7,154 nucleotides of DNA, taken from NCBI GenBank assembly GCA_944382025.1, contig CALWMQ010000084.1:1-7154 (forward strand), read 5' to 3'. Origin of the DNA: an uncultured Clostridia bacterium (lineage in GTDB: Bacteria; Bacillota; Clostridia; Oscillospirales; Acutalibacteraceae). The translations under genes and the position numbers were made by a program. Positions 1 through 5,234 of the stretch are shown here, piece by piece (within the stretch, counting starts at the first letter, position 1; every line of letters begins with the position of its first letter). The notes beneath the pieces are model-generated. The model searched no databases. It saw only the letters and a list, made by a program, of their open reading frames with translations, and was not told the DNA's origin.

Positions 1-108
1 GTATCGGTACTGGTCAGTGTCTGGAACCTGATCAACGATCCCACTACAAAGGGCCTTTCTGACAGTCAGAGAGCGCTTACCTATACCCGGCCCGGCAAGG
101 CGGAGTGA
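1..108 (+). CDS. Phi-LC3-family phage holin, C-terminal fragment (cut by window edge)
   Basis: The first frame reads 35 codons to a TGA at 106-108. The visible part starts in the second membrane segment (VSVLVSVWNLIND) and continues into the conserved short tail DPTTKGLSDSQRALTYT. Holins of this family (Phage_holin_5 type) oligomerise in the cytoplasmic membrane and open it for the endolysin at the end of the lytic cycle. The first 28 to 29 residues are identical to the complete holin on the opposite strand at 2042-2314; only the last few residues differ (RPGKAE here, EPNT there). The N-terminal half lies outside the window. No endolysin follows within the window, so it must lie upstream or be absent. 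The gene marks the lysis end of a plus-oriented prophage extending left of the window. Confidence 0.85.
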   Translation, partial: VSVLVSVWNLINDPTTKGLSDSQRALTYTRPGKAE

Positions 109-200
109 TCACGCTCACAAGCAGAGCAGGCCCAGTAGATCGCTCTGGCGTGCCCTGAGCCGGTGGAGCCGGAAGTGGATGCGCCGGAGCCGCCTCAGGG

Positions 201-228
201 TTCGATACGCCGCAAACCGTGGTATAAT
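201..228 (+). promoter_or_regulatory. Possible extended -10 promoter
   Basis: TATAAT at 223-228 is a perfect -10 hexamer, preceded by TG with one base between (TGGTATAAT, 220-228), an extended -10 arrangement. A poor -35 candidate TTCGAT lies at 201-206 with a 16-base spacer. Transcription would begin near 235 and meet the hairpin at 324-355. The weak -35 makes the call tentative. Confidence 0.45.
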
Positions 229-234
229 ATACAC

Positions 235-360
235 TAAACATCGTATGTCAAGTAATCGGTCCACTATCCGGGCGAGGACGAAAACAGGGGGATCAAAACA
301 TCCAGGTATGCCGGGAAAAGTAGAAGCCGGGCCATCCTTATGGATGGTCCGGCTTGTTTA
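235..360 (+). ncRNA. Possible small untranslated transcript of about 125 nt (unidentified)
   Basis: A promoter-like element at 220-228 and a 14-bp hairpin terminator at 324-355 bracket a stretch with no credible reading frame. A small inner hairpin GGAT/ATCC (with a six-base loop) is visible near 290-303, and CCGGG occurs twice (268-272 and 311-315). I compared it by eye with common riboswitch and ribozyme signatures and recognised none. It may simply be the untranslated end of the lysis operon transcript. Confidence 0.25.
324..355 (+). terminator. Hairpin terminator after the holin / putative small RNA
   Basis: A 14-bp stem (324-337 with 342-355; AAGCCGGGCCATCC against GGATGGTCCGGCTT) with one G-T wobble and a four-base loop. 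It is followed by a T-rich but interrupted run (TGTTTATTAT). It would end plus-strand transcription from the holin side. Confidence 0.65.
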
Positions 361-367
361 TTATAAA

Positions 368-400
368 AAATTAGAAGAGCCCGTATAGCCCTTCTAATTT
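368..400 (-). terminator. Terminator for the minus-strand abi gene
   Basis: A 10-bp stem AAATTAGAAG (368-377) / CTTCTAATTT (391-400) with a 13-base loop. Read on the minus strand it is followed by a run of six or more T (the A run at 365-370), the normal form of an intrinsic terminator. It lies about 100 bases past the abi stop codon. Being nearly symmetric, it may also work on the plus strand. Confidence 0.65.
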
Positions 401-420
401 GCACTAAATCGCTTTAGTGC
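401..420. repeat. Perfect 8-bp inverted repeat
   Basis: GCACTAAA (401-408) and TTTAGTGC (413-420) form a perfect hairpin with a four-base TCGC loop directly beside the terminator at 368-400. There is no T run, so it is probably an accessory stem in the abi 3' untranslated region or a protein binding site. Confidence 0.5.
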
Positions 421-497
421 CTGGCCTACAGTATTACGCCATAATGGCTCGTAGGAACTGTTGTTATACTATATGCTGGTTACTTCGAAATATTCGG

Positions 498-1400
498 TTA
501 TTTTCCTGATAACGAATTTTTCCAGTTTTCCGGGAATCCATAATCCTTCAACTTTACTGCAGGAAATCTGTATGTCAACTCTTCTATATCATATGCAAAG
601 TCTTTCCAAACAGTTTCGTTAGGGAGCAAGTTCTTTGCCGCCAAAATATATGAGAACAAAGTTCCTATTATGGGATTGTTATGACTATCTTTTAGAAGTC
701 TTTGTTTGTCTGATGTACTAAGTTTTGGCTTTATACTGAAAGACCTATTGTATAACCTCCCGCGATGTGCTGTAATATTTCTAAGCACAGACGAGCACCG
801 CAACCAATTGCACATATATTCCGGAGCCGATCCAAAGGACATGTGAAGATAATCATGAGCGATTTCTATTTTTATCACTTTCGGCAAGGCGGAGAATAAT
901 TTTGATATATCAGTAAAATTCAATAGTTCAACTGCAGCCCATATGGGTAATTGCCCTGCTAAATCTTCCACATAATGCTTTAAAAATATTTCCTGATTGT
1001 CGGAGTAGTGCTTCTTCAAATTTAAGATTTTGCTCAATATATGTGAATAAGCGTTTATGTCGGTAAAATTACTGGAGTTTTCATAGCCCAACGGACCATA
1101 GGCTTTCCCGTGATAGTAGGCGATAAGTGACTTATACGTGATTTCAATACGCTCTAACACACCAAGAACTATGGTGCGCAGTTCAAGATCAAAGCTATAT
1201 ATCTGCATAATTTCGTCGATATGCTTTCCCTTAAAGAAACAATCATTTTTTCTGTGATTTAATGTGAAACCACTTATTCTAAAATAGTTGTTCTCCAAAA
1301 GAAACTTCTTTGCCGCTAGGTCATCGCTTATGGATAATCCTCTGGACTTCAAAAGCGCTAATTGATCGTCAACAGACATCCATGGTTTGACCTTTTCCAT
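498..1400 (-). CDS. Abi_2-family (AbiD/AbiF-type) abortive infection protein with HEPN-type motif
   Basis: A 300-residue protein matching the Abi_2 family along its length. The N-terminal part carries QLALLKSRGLSI (13-24), NYFRISGF (38-45) and FK..HIDEI...YSFDLELR (56-75), then ERIEI (83-87) and a KAYGPLGY stretch (99-106). The second half has LPIWAAVELLNFTDISKLFS (151-170) and RNITAHRGRLYNR from residue 207. R207 and H212 form the Rx4H signature of HEPN RNases, a fold assigned to this family, so RNA cleavage that stops growth of infected cells is the inferred role. ATG at 1400 is preceded by GGAG nine bases upstream. The gene is clearly AT-rich (about one third G+C in a stretch I counted) against GC-rich phage genes to the right, which suggests separate origin. 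It sits between a lysis gene and an att-like tRNA half, the usual place for prophage cargo. Confidence 0.88.
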   Translation of the reverse strand: MEKVKPWMSVDDQLALLKSRGLSISDDLAAKKFLLENNYFRISGFTLNHRKNDCFFKGKHIDEIMQIYSFDLELRTIVLGVLERIEITYKSLIAYYHGKAYGPLGYENSSNFTDINAYSHILSKILNLKKHYSDNQEIFLKHYVEDLAGQLPIWAAVELLNFTDISKLFSALPKVIKIEIAHDYLHMSFGSAPEYMCNWLRCSSVLRNITAHRGRLYNRSFSIKPKLSTSDKQRLLKDSHNNPIIGTLFSYILAAKNLLPNETVWKDFAYDIEELTYRFPAVKLKDYGFPENWKNSLSGK

Positions 1401-1413
1401 CGTTTATCACTCC
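1401..1413 (-). promoter_or_regulatory. Ribosome binding site of the abi gene, abutting the leader terminator
   Basis: Minus-strand GGAG (1410-1413) lies nine bases before the ATG at 1400 and directly follows the U-run of the leader hairpin (1414-1421). Full-length translation therefore requires readthrough of that hairpin or cleavage after it. Confidence 0.7.
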
Positions 1414-1467
1414 AAAAAAAAGCCCGCCTGAGACGCATGCAAAAGCAGAGGCTGGCGGGAATCGTTA
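1414..1467 (-). ncRNA. abi leader RNA: hairpin plus U-tract, candidate abiF-type RNA
   Basis: Between the predicted start of transcription (about 1467) and the ribosome binding site, the minus strand folds into a stem CCCGCC (1459-1454) / GGCGGG (1428-1423) with a 25-base structured loop. The loop contains a small TGC-TTTT-GCA hairpin. Eight T follow immediately (1421-1414), so the element has the form of an intrinsic terminator and would release an RNA of roughly 50-55 nt. Structured RNAs upstream of abiF-like genes are a known class (the abiF RNA motif), and RNA antitoxins with a leaky terminator before a toxin gene define type III toxin-antitoxin systems. The match to that class is by position and shape, not by an alignment. 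AACGAT occurs both at the RNA's 5' end (1466-1461) and across the start codon (1404-1399). Confidence 0.6.
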
Positions 1468-1472
1468 ACTAT

Positions 1473-1500
1473 ATTATATACGAAATTTCAAAATAAACAA
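1473..1500 (-). promoter_or_regulatory. Sigma-70/A promoter for the abi leader RNA and abi
   Basis: On the minus strand TATAAT (1478-1473) is a perfect -10. TTGTTT (1500-1495) is a half-matching -35 with a 16-base spacer. Transcription would start near 1467, just upstream of the leader hairpin. Confidence 0.7.
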
Positions 1501-1824
1501 GTGCTATTTTAACTTAGAAAATGAATTTATGATGCTTAAATAGATGTATAGCTACGTTTATTAGACGTTCTCTTCGCATTTCGCAATATCCTTTTCATAA
1601 AATTATTTGTTACAAATTGTACATATCCGCACATAAATTTCCATGAACAATCTTAATCAAGATCCGATTACCCATTGCAGTGATCTGCATTACTGATATA
1701 TGATAGACTGTACCCCAATTGTACCCCAGCGCCAGCGTTTTTTAATATATTTTGATGTGTATTTAACGGTAGAATAATGAGCAAATAGACCAATAAAGCC
1801 GAATATAGACAGGATTCTTTTACA
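1501..1824. other. AT-rich non-coding arm next to the att-like site
   Basis: No complete gene is visible. The stretch contains a 9-bp direct repeat TGTACCCCA at 1709-1717 and 1720-1728 (period 11, about one helical turn) and an inverted pair CAGT/ACTG around 1679-1695. On the minus strand, 1668-1745 reads as KNAGAGVQLGYSLSYISN followed by a few residues and TAA. That resembles the short tails seen at the ends of some phage integrases, but nothing upstream in that frame looks like an integrase. It may be a remnant, or the repeats may be recombinase arm sites. Confidence 0.4.
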
Positions 1825-1868
1825 CTTTGACTCTGCCCGTGCTGGTTCGATTCCAGCCATCCCAGCCA
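1825..1868 (+). pseudogene. 3' half of tRNA-Gln(UUG): prophage attachment site (attR-like)
   Basis: Read in tRNA order: anticodon loop CTTTGAC (1825-1831, anticodon TTG at 1827-1829), 3' anticodon stem TCTGC, a four-base variable loop, T-arm GCTGG-TTCGATT-CCAGC (1841-1857), 3' acceptor strand CATCCCA (1858-1864), discriminator G and encoded CCA (1866-1868). The 5' half (acceptor TGGGATG and D-arm) is absent upstream. A gene cut exactly at the anticodon loop is the classic footprint of a tyrosine-recombinase element that integrated into the tRNA 3' half. The tRNA reads rightward, so the element lies to the left, with host sequence (or a second element) to the right. The alternative is an attP carried in a phage genome. 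No integrase gene lies in the window. Confidence 0.8.
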
Positions 1869-1869
1869 T

Positions 1870-1908
1870 GCCGGAAACCTAGTATTTATGCGGGTTTCCG
1901 GCTTTTTT
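1870..1908 (+). terminator. Strong intrinsic terminator after the tRNA-Gln half
   Basis: A perfect 10-bp stem GCCGGAAACC (1870-1879) / GGTTTCCGGC (1893-1902), a 13-base loop and six T (1903-1908). It begins two bases after the CCA and is most simply the native terminator of the host tRNA gene. That supports this side being the original chromosomal flank. Confidence 0.88.
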
Positions 1909-1977
1909 GCGTAGATTTTTTCTGGAGTAACTGAGGTTCAGAAAAGCTTAAAATCCATATAACCGCATACAAAACTG

Positions 1978-1994
1978 TGCGCGAAAAACGCGCA
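1978..1994. repeat. Perfect 6-bp GC-rich hairpin
   Basis: TGCGCG (1978-1983) and CGCGCA (1989-1994) around a five-A loop, with no T run on either side. It lies between the tRNA terminator and the holin terminator; its role is unknown. Confidence 0.45.
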
Positions 1995-2001
1995 ATGGGA
2001 A

Positions 2002-2033
2002 AAGCCGGAGGCCCGTGAAGGAGCCTCCGGTTT
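2002..2033 (-). terminator. Terminator at the end of the minus-strand lysis operon
   Basis: Core stem CCGGAGGC (2005-2012) / GCCTCCGG (2023-2030), extendable by A-T and G-T pairs to about 11 bp. On the minus strand it is followed by CTTTTCCC, and on the plus strand by TTTCTT, so it may work both ways. It lies nine bases past the holin stop codon, so no endolysin gene is co-transcribed downstream. Confidence 0.7.
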
Positions 2034-2041
2034 CTTGTATA

Positions 2042-2314
2042 TCACGTATTGGGTTCAGTATAGGTAAGCGCTCTCTGACTGTCGGAAAGGCCCTTGGTAG
2101 TGGGATCGTTGATCAGATTCCAGACGCTGACCAGTACCGATACCAGGATTACCGGGTTTTTCACCGCTTCCAGCAAGGCGTTCCCTAACCCTGTCCAGGT
2201 GGTTATGTCCTTCCAGGAAAGGCCGAGATATGCCAGGATCGGCAGCACAACAGCCGCCGCCAGGTTGGCCCAGAATACCGGGTTCTTCAGACGTACTTTC
2301 CAGTTGATTTTCAT
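2042..2314 (-). CDS. Phi-LC3-family phage holin, complete
   Basis: A 90-residue protein with the layout of the phi-LC3 holin family. A short basic start (MKINWKVRLKN) precedes a first membrane segment (about 12-32, FWANLAAAVVLPILAYLGL), a loop TWTGLGNALLEAVKNP, a second membrane segment (about 54-68, VILVSVLVSVWNLI), and the conserved NDPTTKGLSDSQRALTYT ending. It would form membrane lesions that let the endolysin reach the wall. The ATG at 2314 directly follows the TAA of the preceding ORF's C-terminal frame (TAAATG), with GGAGGGGAAG as ribosome binding site, so the two are translationally coupled. A terminator follows at once. Its 3' third is nearly identical to the holin fragment at 1-108 on the other strand. 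No endolysin gene is seen nearby. Confidence 0.92.
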   Translation of the reverse strand: MKINWKVRLKNPVFWANLAAAVVLPILAYLGLSWKDITTWTGLGNALLEAVKNPVILVSVLVSVWNLINDPTTKGLSDSQRALTYTEPNT

Positions 2315-2550
2315 TTACTTCCCCTCCAGTGTCGTGATACGGGCTTCGTGGTTGTTGAGGCGCTCATCCTGTTCCCCATTATGCTCCCACAGGCGTTTGT
2401 GGGATTTACGGCTCCGCTCCCGCAGGTATCCATGCCTTTAGCCAGCCGTTCTATGGTCACCGTCAGCCGGGTAATGGAGCCGTTGAACCTGATCAGTGGC
2501 AGAATCACCGTCCGAAACCCGGCGATGGCGGTGCTTACCCGGAACGCCAT
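2315..2550 (-). pseudogene. Frameshifted small coiled-coil phage protein upstream of the holin
   Basis: Two minus-strand frames together make one plausible protein. From ATG at 2550 the first frame gives a hydrophobic segment (IAGFRTVILPLIRFNG) followed by ITRLTVTIERLAKGMD. At about 2427-2431 the coding sense moves to another frame, which reads YLRERSRKSHKRLWEHN and then EQDERLNNHEARITTLEGK before TAA at 2315-2317. One added base near ATGGA/TACCTG would restore a single frame. An N-terminal membrane anchor plus coiled coil, placed just before a holin, matches small lysis-module accessory proteins common in Gram-positive phages. The exact family is not recognised. The stop-start junction TAAATG with the holin fits the second frame, which confirms that frame as the true C-terminus. 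Confidence 0.68.
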
Positions 2551-3120
2551 TGTCCATTTCAGATTCTTTCTTCATTTATTAGTTAATCCAGGGCTATGAG
2601 GAAGGCGAGAACAGCAGGAAGATACCCGCTGTATCCCCTTTCGCGTTTGATACCGTCACAATACGGACCTGTATCCAGTCAATGGGCTACCCCGGCACAG
2701 AAAGACGCGTAATGTACACAGTGCGTTGCCTTCCAGGGCCGTTCTCGGAGATCTCAAAGCCGATCAGCCGGTATGGTTGACGCTTTGGCCTTGTCAAGGA
2801 AGCCAATGCTGTTGTGGGGGCAGCCCGCACCTATGGCAAGATCGGATAGGCGGCGATGGAGCCGTTGCGGAGCCTGCCGATCAAGGTGTGTACGCATGGG
2901 GCCAAACCTGTTGGCTTCAGCGGCTGCCGTATGTATCCCAGCACCCCATCGTCCGAGCCACCATACCGTTACAGATACGGGTTCTTTGTTCCGGCGGAAT
3001 GGATTCCCTTTTACTGTGGGGCGTTCCTCAGACTTGCGGAAGTCATTTCGGGTTAAACACAATTGGTACAGGTTTCATGGTCTGCCCTCGGGTTTCTTCA
3101 TTTGGACCGGCCTGTATTGG
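2551..3120. other. Decayed stretch between tail fibre and lysis genes; no intact gene
   Basis: Several minus frames are open but none reads as a conserved protein throughout. The frame at 2754-3062 is arginine/histidine-rich and looks like a shadow. A different minus frame over about 2850-2983 gives a more protein-like piece (GSDDGVLGYIRQPLKPTG, later LIGRLRNGSIAAYPILP) ending in TAG, but it has no start or ribosome binding site. One frameshift would join it to RRNKEPVSVTV upstream. The likeliest reading is a degraded small phage gene. Confidence 0.4.
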
Positions 3121-4749
3121 TTAGGCCGTTCGCTTCCACATGTAACAGGTAATGTACGGCTGCAGATTGTTATGCGCCTGGGATCCTCCCGCTACGGTCC
3201 CGGTTACAGAACCATTACTGCGATCCTTCAAATACGCTACCGTACCATAATTGATTTCGCTGTTTTGAGTCATTGCCGGAGTGAAAGCATCGTAAACGTC
3301 CAGAAAAGTATTGACGGTGCTGGGCGGTACTTGGGAACTGTTCAGCGCGACGCTCTTTTCGCCGCCTGTCTTTTCCACGCTGCCGAAATCAGCGTCTCCG
3401 CTGCTGACGCCCACAGGCACCCGCCCGGCACCCCACAATACCCATGTGGTACCCTGAAAAATACTGGATGGATTGGCGCTGTTTACCGATAAATAAATCG
3501 ATCCCACCGGATAAATCAGGTTGAAGAGTTGTTTTTCCAGCTGGTCTGGTGTGACATAATCCTCCCCGGCAGCGGCAGCGGAGACACCTCCCGCCCCGTC
3601 CCCTTTGAGGATGCCGGAAATAGTAATGATGTCCTGTTTGCCGCCTACCTGGGCGGGTGTGGCATAATCGGTGCCGGCTACGGCGGCGGAGACGGCGGAA
3701 CCGTTCCCTTTCAGCAGACCGGTGATATTGGTTGCCGTATCGGAGGTTACCTGATTGGGTCCGGCCGGTCCCTGGGGGCCTTGGGGCCCTTGGTCACCCT
3801 GGGGTCCCTGGGGGCCTTGGGGACCCTGGTCACCCTGAGGTCCCTGGTCACCTTGGGGTCCCGGTTCACCCTGAGGGCCGGTTTCTCCCTGCGGTCCCTG
3901 AATGGCGCCGTTGTCCACCCAGATCCGGCCGACACCATCATAGATATAAATGGTATAGGGAGCGGCGGCGCCTACTCCGTAGGCGTCCCCGGCTTTCGGG
4001 GAAGAAACGCTGGACTGCAGGTTCTCCAGGGTGGGATAATAGCCCAGAATCTGAAAATCCTGCCCCGGTTCGCCCCGGGGGCCTTGGGAACCGGCAGGGC
4101 CCTGTGGACCGATGTCTCCCTTGACACCCTGGGGACCCTGAGGGCCGATGAATTCCCCGTTGTCCAGTTTGCTCTGAACCGTGTCGGCAACGGTTTTGGC
4201 CTGCTGTGCCGCCGTTTCAGCCGCCTGGGCCTGTCGGTTAGCCTCGCCGGCAGCCTGCTGGGCAGAAGAGGCCGCTTCGTTCCCCTTACCGGCCGCCTCA
4301 TTGGCTGCTGCGGCAGCGTCCTCCGCTCCCTGGATCAGGGAGGAGAGCCCCCGCTCATAGGCTGTTTCCATGGGAGTACCGCTGTTGCGGCTGCTGAACC
4401 CCAGCCGTCCGGACAGGGTGTAAATCACCTGTTCTTCTTGACCGTCCTCTCCCAGGAGCACGGCGCACAGACGAATGACCCCCATTCCGCCCACGGCGGT
4501 CCAGCTGCCGGGAAGAAGGCAGTCCGCCTGTGTGCCGCTAAGGGATACAAATGGAGTGGTATCGAACCGGCCTATGGCGTCCTCGTATTCAAACCGGTAG
4601 CGGTAATCCGGGTTGACCAGGGCATTGTCCAGGGAAAAAACCACCCGGGTAGCGTTGTGTTCGCCCTGCACTCCGGCAAACTGGGGCTGATTGGGCGTTA
4701 CGCCGGACAGATCAGCCGAAAACGTGATGGTTCTGACGGGTGTAATCAT
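3121..4749 (-). CDS. Phage tail fibre / baseplate protein with collagen-like repeats
   Basis: A 542-residue receptor-binding-type fibre. In order: an N-terminal beta domain (1-125, starting MITPVRTITFSADLSG), an Ala/Gln-rich coiled coil (about 128-195), and a first collagen-like Gly-X-Y block (202-229). An inserted domain (about 234-284, ILGYYPTLENLQSSV...DAYGVG...YTIYIYDG...WVDNGAIQG) is followed by a second collagen block (284-331, mostly GPQG/GDQG). Two fibre repeats follow, ITGLLKGNG...AAVAGTDY and ISGILKGDG...AAAAGEDY. The C-terminal domain (about 412-542) runs from LIYPVGSIYLSVN to HNNLQPYITCYMWKRTA, the typical end of phage baseplate/tail-collagen proteins. It would trimerise and bind the host surface. 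ATG at 4749 is chosen over GTG at 4758 because AGAGGTG lies six bases upstream of it and overlaps the GTG. The gene looks intact although its surroundings are decayed. Confidence 0.9.
   Translation of the reverse strand: MITPVRTITFSADLSGVTPNQPQFAGVQGEHNATRVVFSLDNALVNPDYRYRFEYEDAIGRFDTTPFVSLSGTQADCLLPGSWTAVGGMGVIRLCAVLLGEDGQEEQVIYTLSGRLGFSSRNSGTPMETAYERGLSSLIQGAEDAAAAANEAAGKGNEAASSAQQAAGEANRQAQAAETAAQQAKTVADTVQSKLDNGEFIGPQGPQGVKGDIGPQGPAGSQGPRGEPGQDFQILGYYPTLENLQSSVSSPKAGDAYGVGAAAPYTIYIYDGVGRIWVDNGAIQGPQGETGPQGEPGPQGDQGPQGDQGPQGPQGPQGDQGPQGPQGPAGPNQVTSDTATNITGLLKGNGSAVSAAVAGTDYATPAQVGGKQDIITISGILKGDGAGGVSAAAAGEDYVTPDQLEKQLFNLIYPVGSIYLSVNSANPSSIFQGTTWVLWGAGRVPVGVSSGDADFGSVEKTGGEKSVALNSSQVPPSTVNTFLDVYDAFTPAMTQNSEINYGTVAYLKDRSNGSVTGTVAGGSQAHNNLQPYITCYMWKRTA
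3757..3900 (-). repeat. Tandem collagen-coding repeat inside the tail fibre gene
   Basis: About sixteen Gly-X-Y triplets coded by near-identical 9-base units (GGT CCC TGG TCA CCT-type on the plus strand). Such arrays expand and contract by slippage or recombination and would change fibre length. A shorter array lies at about 4063-4146 in the same gene. Confidence 0.8.
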
Positions 4750-5234
4750 TGTTGTCACCTCTTGAAAGTGCTGGCGGAGGGAGAGTAGTTCCTACCGCCG
4801 CTGTGTATTTTCGCGTGTCTTTGATGGGGTTTGCGGAATCCTCCGCTTTGTCCGGATTCCTATCCGCCATCATATGGGCGGTTTCGGGCAGCGGTTCTTC
4901 TGCGGGAAGGGCTTCGTTGTCCTGAGCGGACGGGCTGTGGGTGCCGGGGGCTGTTTTGGGGCGGAACCGGCTGCCTGCCGGGCCGGTCGCCCTGTCCCGC
5001 TGAACGGCCTTATTGGGTGAGCCGGCTCCTGTTCCTGATCCGCCGGGGAACGGCATACGGGGCATCTCTTCCAAAGTAGGAAACCCATTTCCGTCCGGCA
5101 TGTACCGGATTGGTGATACCGGCCATCTCCTGACGGGTCAGGGCATATCCGGACTGCGGGGTGCCCAGCCGGTTCTGTTCAGCCTTGATTTTCCTGCCGC
5201 CCCAGTCCGGCTGTAACAGCTTTTTCCTGGCCAT
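4712..5234 (-). pseudogene. Small phage protein of unknown function, probably frameshifted
   Basis: ATG at 5234 has a good GGAGG site six to seven bases upstream and opens MARKKLLQPDWGGRKIKAEQ, then SGYALTRQEMAGITNPV. Beyond about 5103 this frame turns Arg/Tyr-rich (RKWVSYFGRDAPYAVPRRIR) and stops at 5010. The neighbouring frame from 5101 reads smoothly as MPDGNGFPTLEEMPRMPF and a Gly/Pro-rich tail to 4712, but has no ribosome binding site of its own. Joining ITNPV to MPDGN needs a one-base change at about 5102-5104. The joined product would be about 170 residues, overlapping the tail fibre start by 38 bases. I do not recognise the family. Two separate overlapping genes remain possible. Confidence 0.4.

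Larger units (their letters stand above)
109..497. other. Intergenic stretch between holin fragment and abi gene; no convincing gene
   Basis: No reading frame here looks like a conserved protein. The longest plus frame (from 179) runs straight through two strong hairpins and is rejected. After the holin stop, the same frame carries a Pro/Glu-rich stretch (PEPVEPEVDAPEPPQ, about 154-198) closed off by in-frame stops on both sides; it may be a gene remnant. The inverted repeat CCCTGAG/CTCAGGG (153-159 and 194-200) encloses this block. The rest holds a promoter-like element, a possible small transcript and three hairpins, listed separately. Confidence 0.6.

Noticed and set aside
106..225. Stop-codon readthrough or recoding of the holin into the Pro/Glu-rich stretch
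   Set aside because: The same frame continues past TGA and TAG to a TAA, but the holin ends naturally at the TGA for its family and other genes in the window use TAG and TGA as ordinary stops. A gene remnant or chance is simpler.
179..388. Plus-strand 69-codon ORF
   Set aside because: It runs through the terminator stems at 324-355 and 368-400, is Arg-rich without family features, and has no ribosome binding site.
1740..1868. Complete tRNA gene
   Set aside because: No 5' acceptor strand (TGGGATG expected) or D-arm occurs upstream of the anticodon loop; only the 3' half is present.
2094..2599. Plus-strand ORFs opposite the holin and coiled-coil gene
   Set aside because: They are shadows of the minus-strand genes, which have ribosome binding sites and recognisable proteins.
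2773..3492. Plus-strand 239-codon ORF
   Set aside because: It overlaps the 3' third of the tail fibre gene, is rich in Arg/His/Cys in a shadow-like way and has no ribosome binding site.
3757..3900. CRISPR-like array suggested by short regular repeats
   Set aside because: The units are contiguous 9-base codon repeats without spacers and lie in frame in the collagen region of a protein.
3529..4788. Long plus-strand ORF of 419 codons opposite the tail fibre
   Set aside because: It is the complement shadow of the collagen-coding gene. Its Leu/Gly repeats mirror the Gly-X-Y codons, it has no ribosome binding site, and the minus frame shows recognisable domains end to end.
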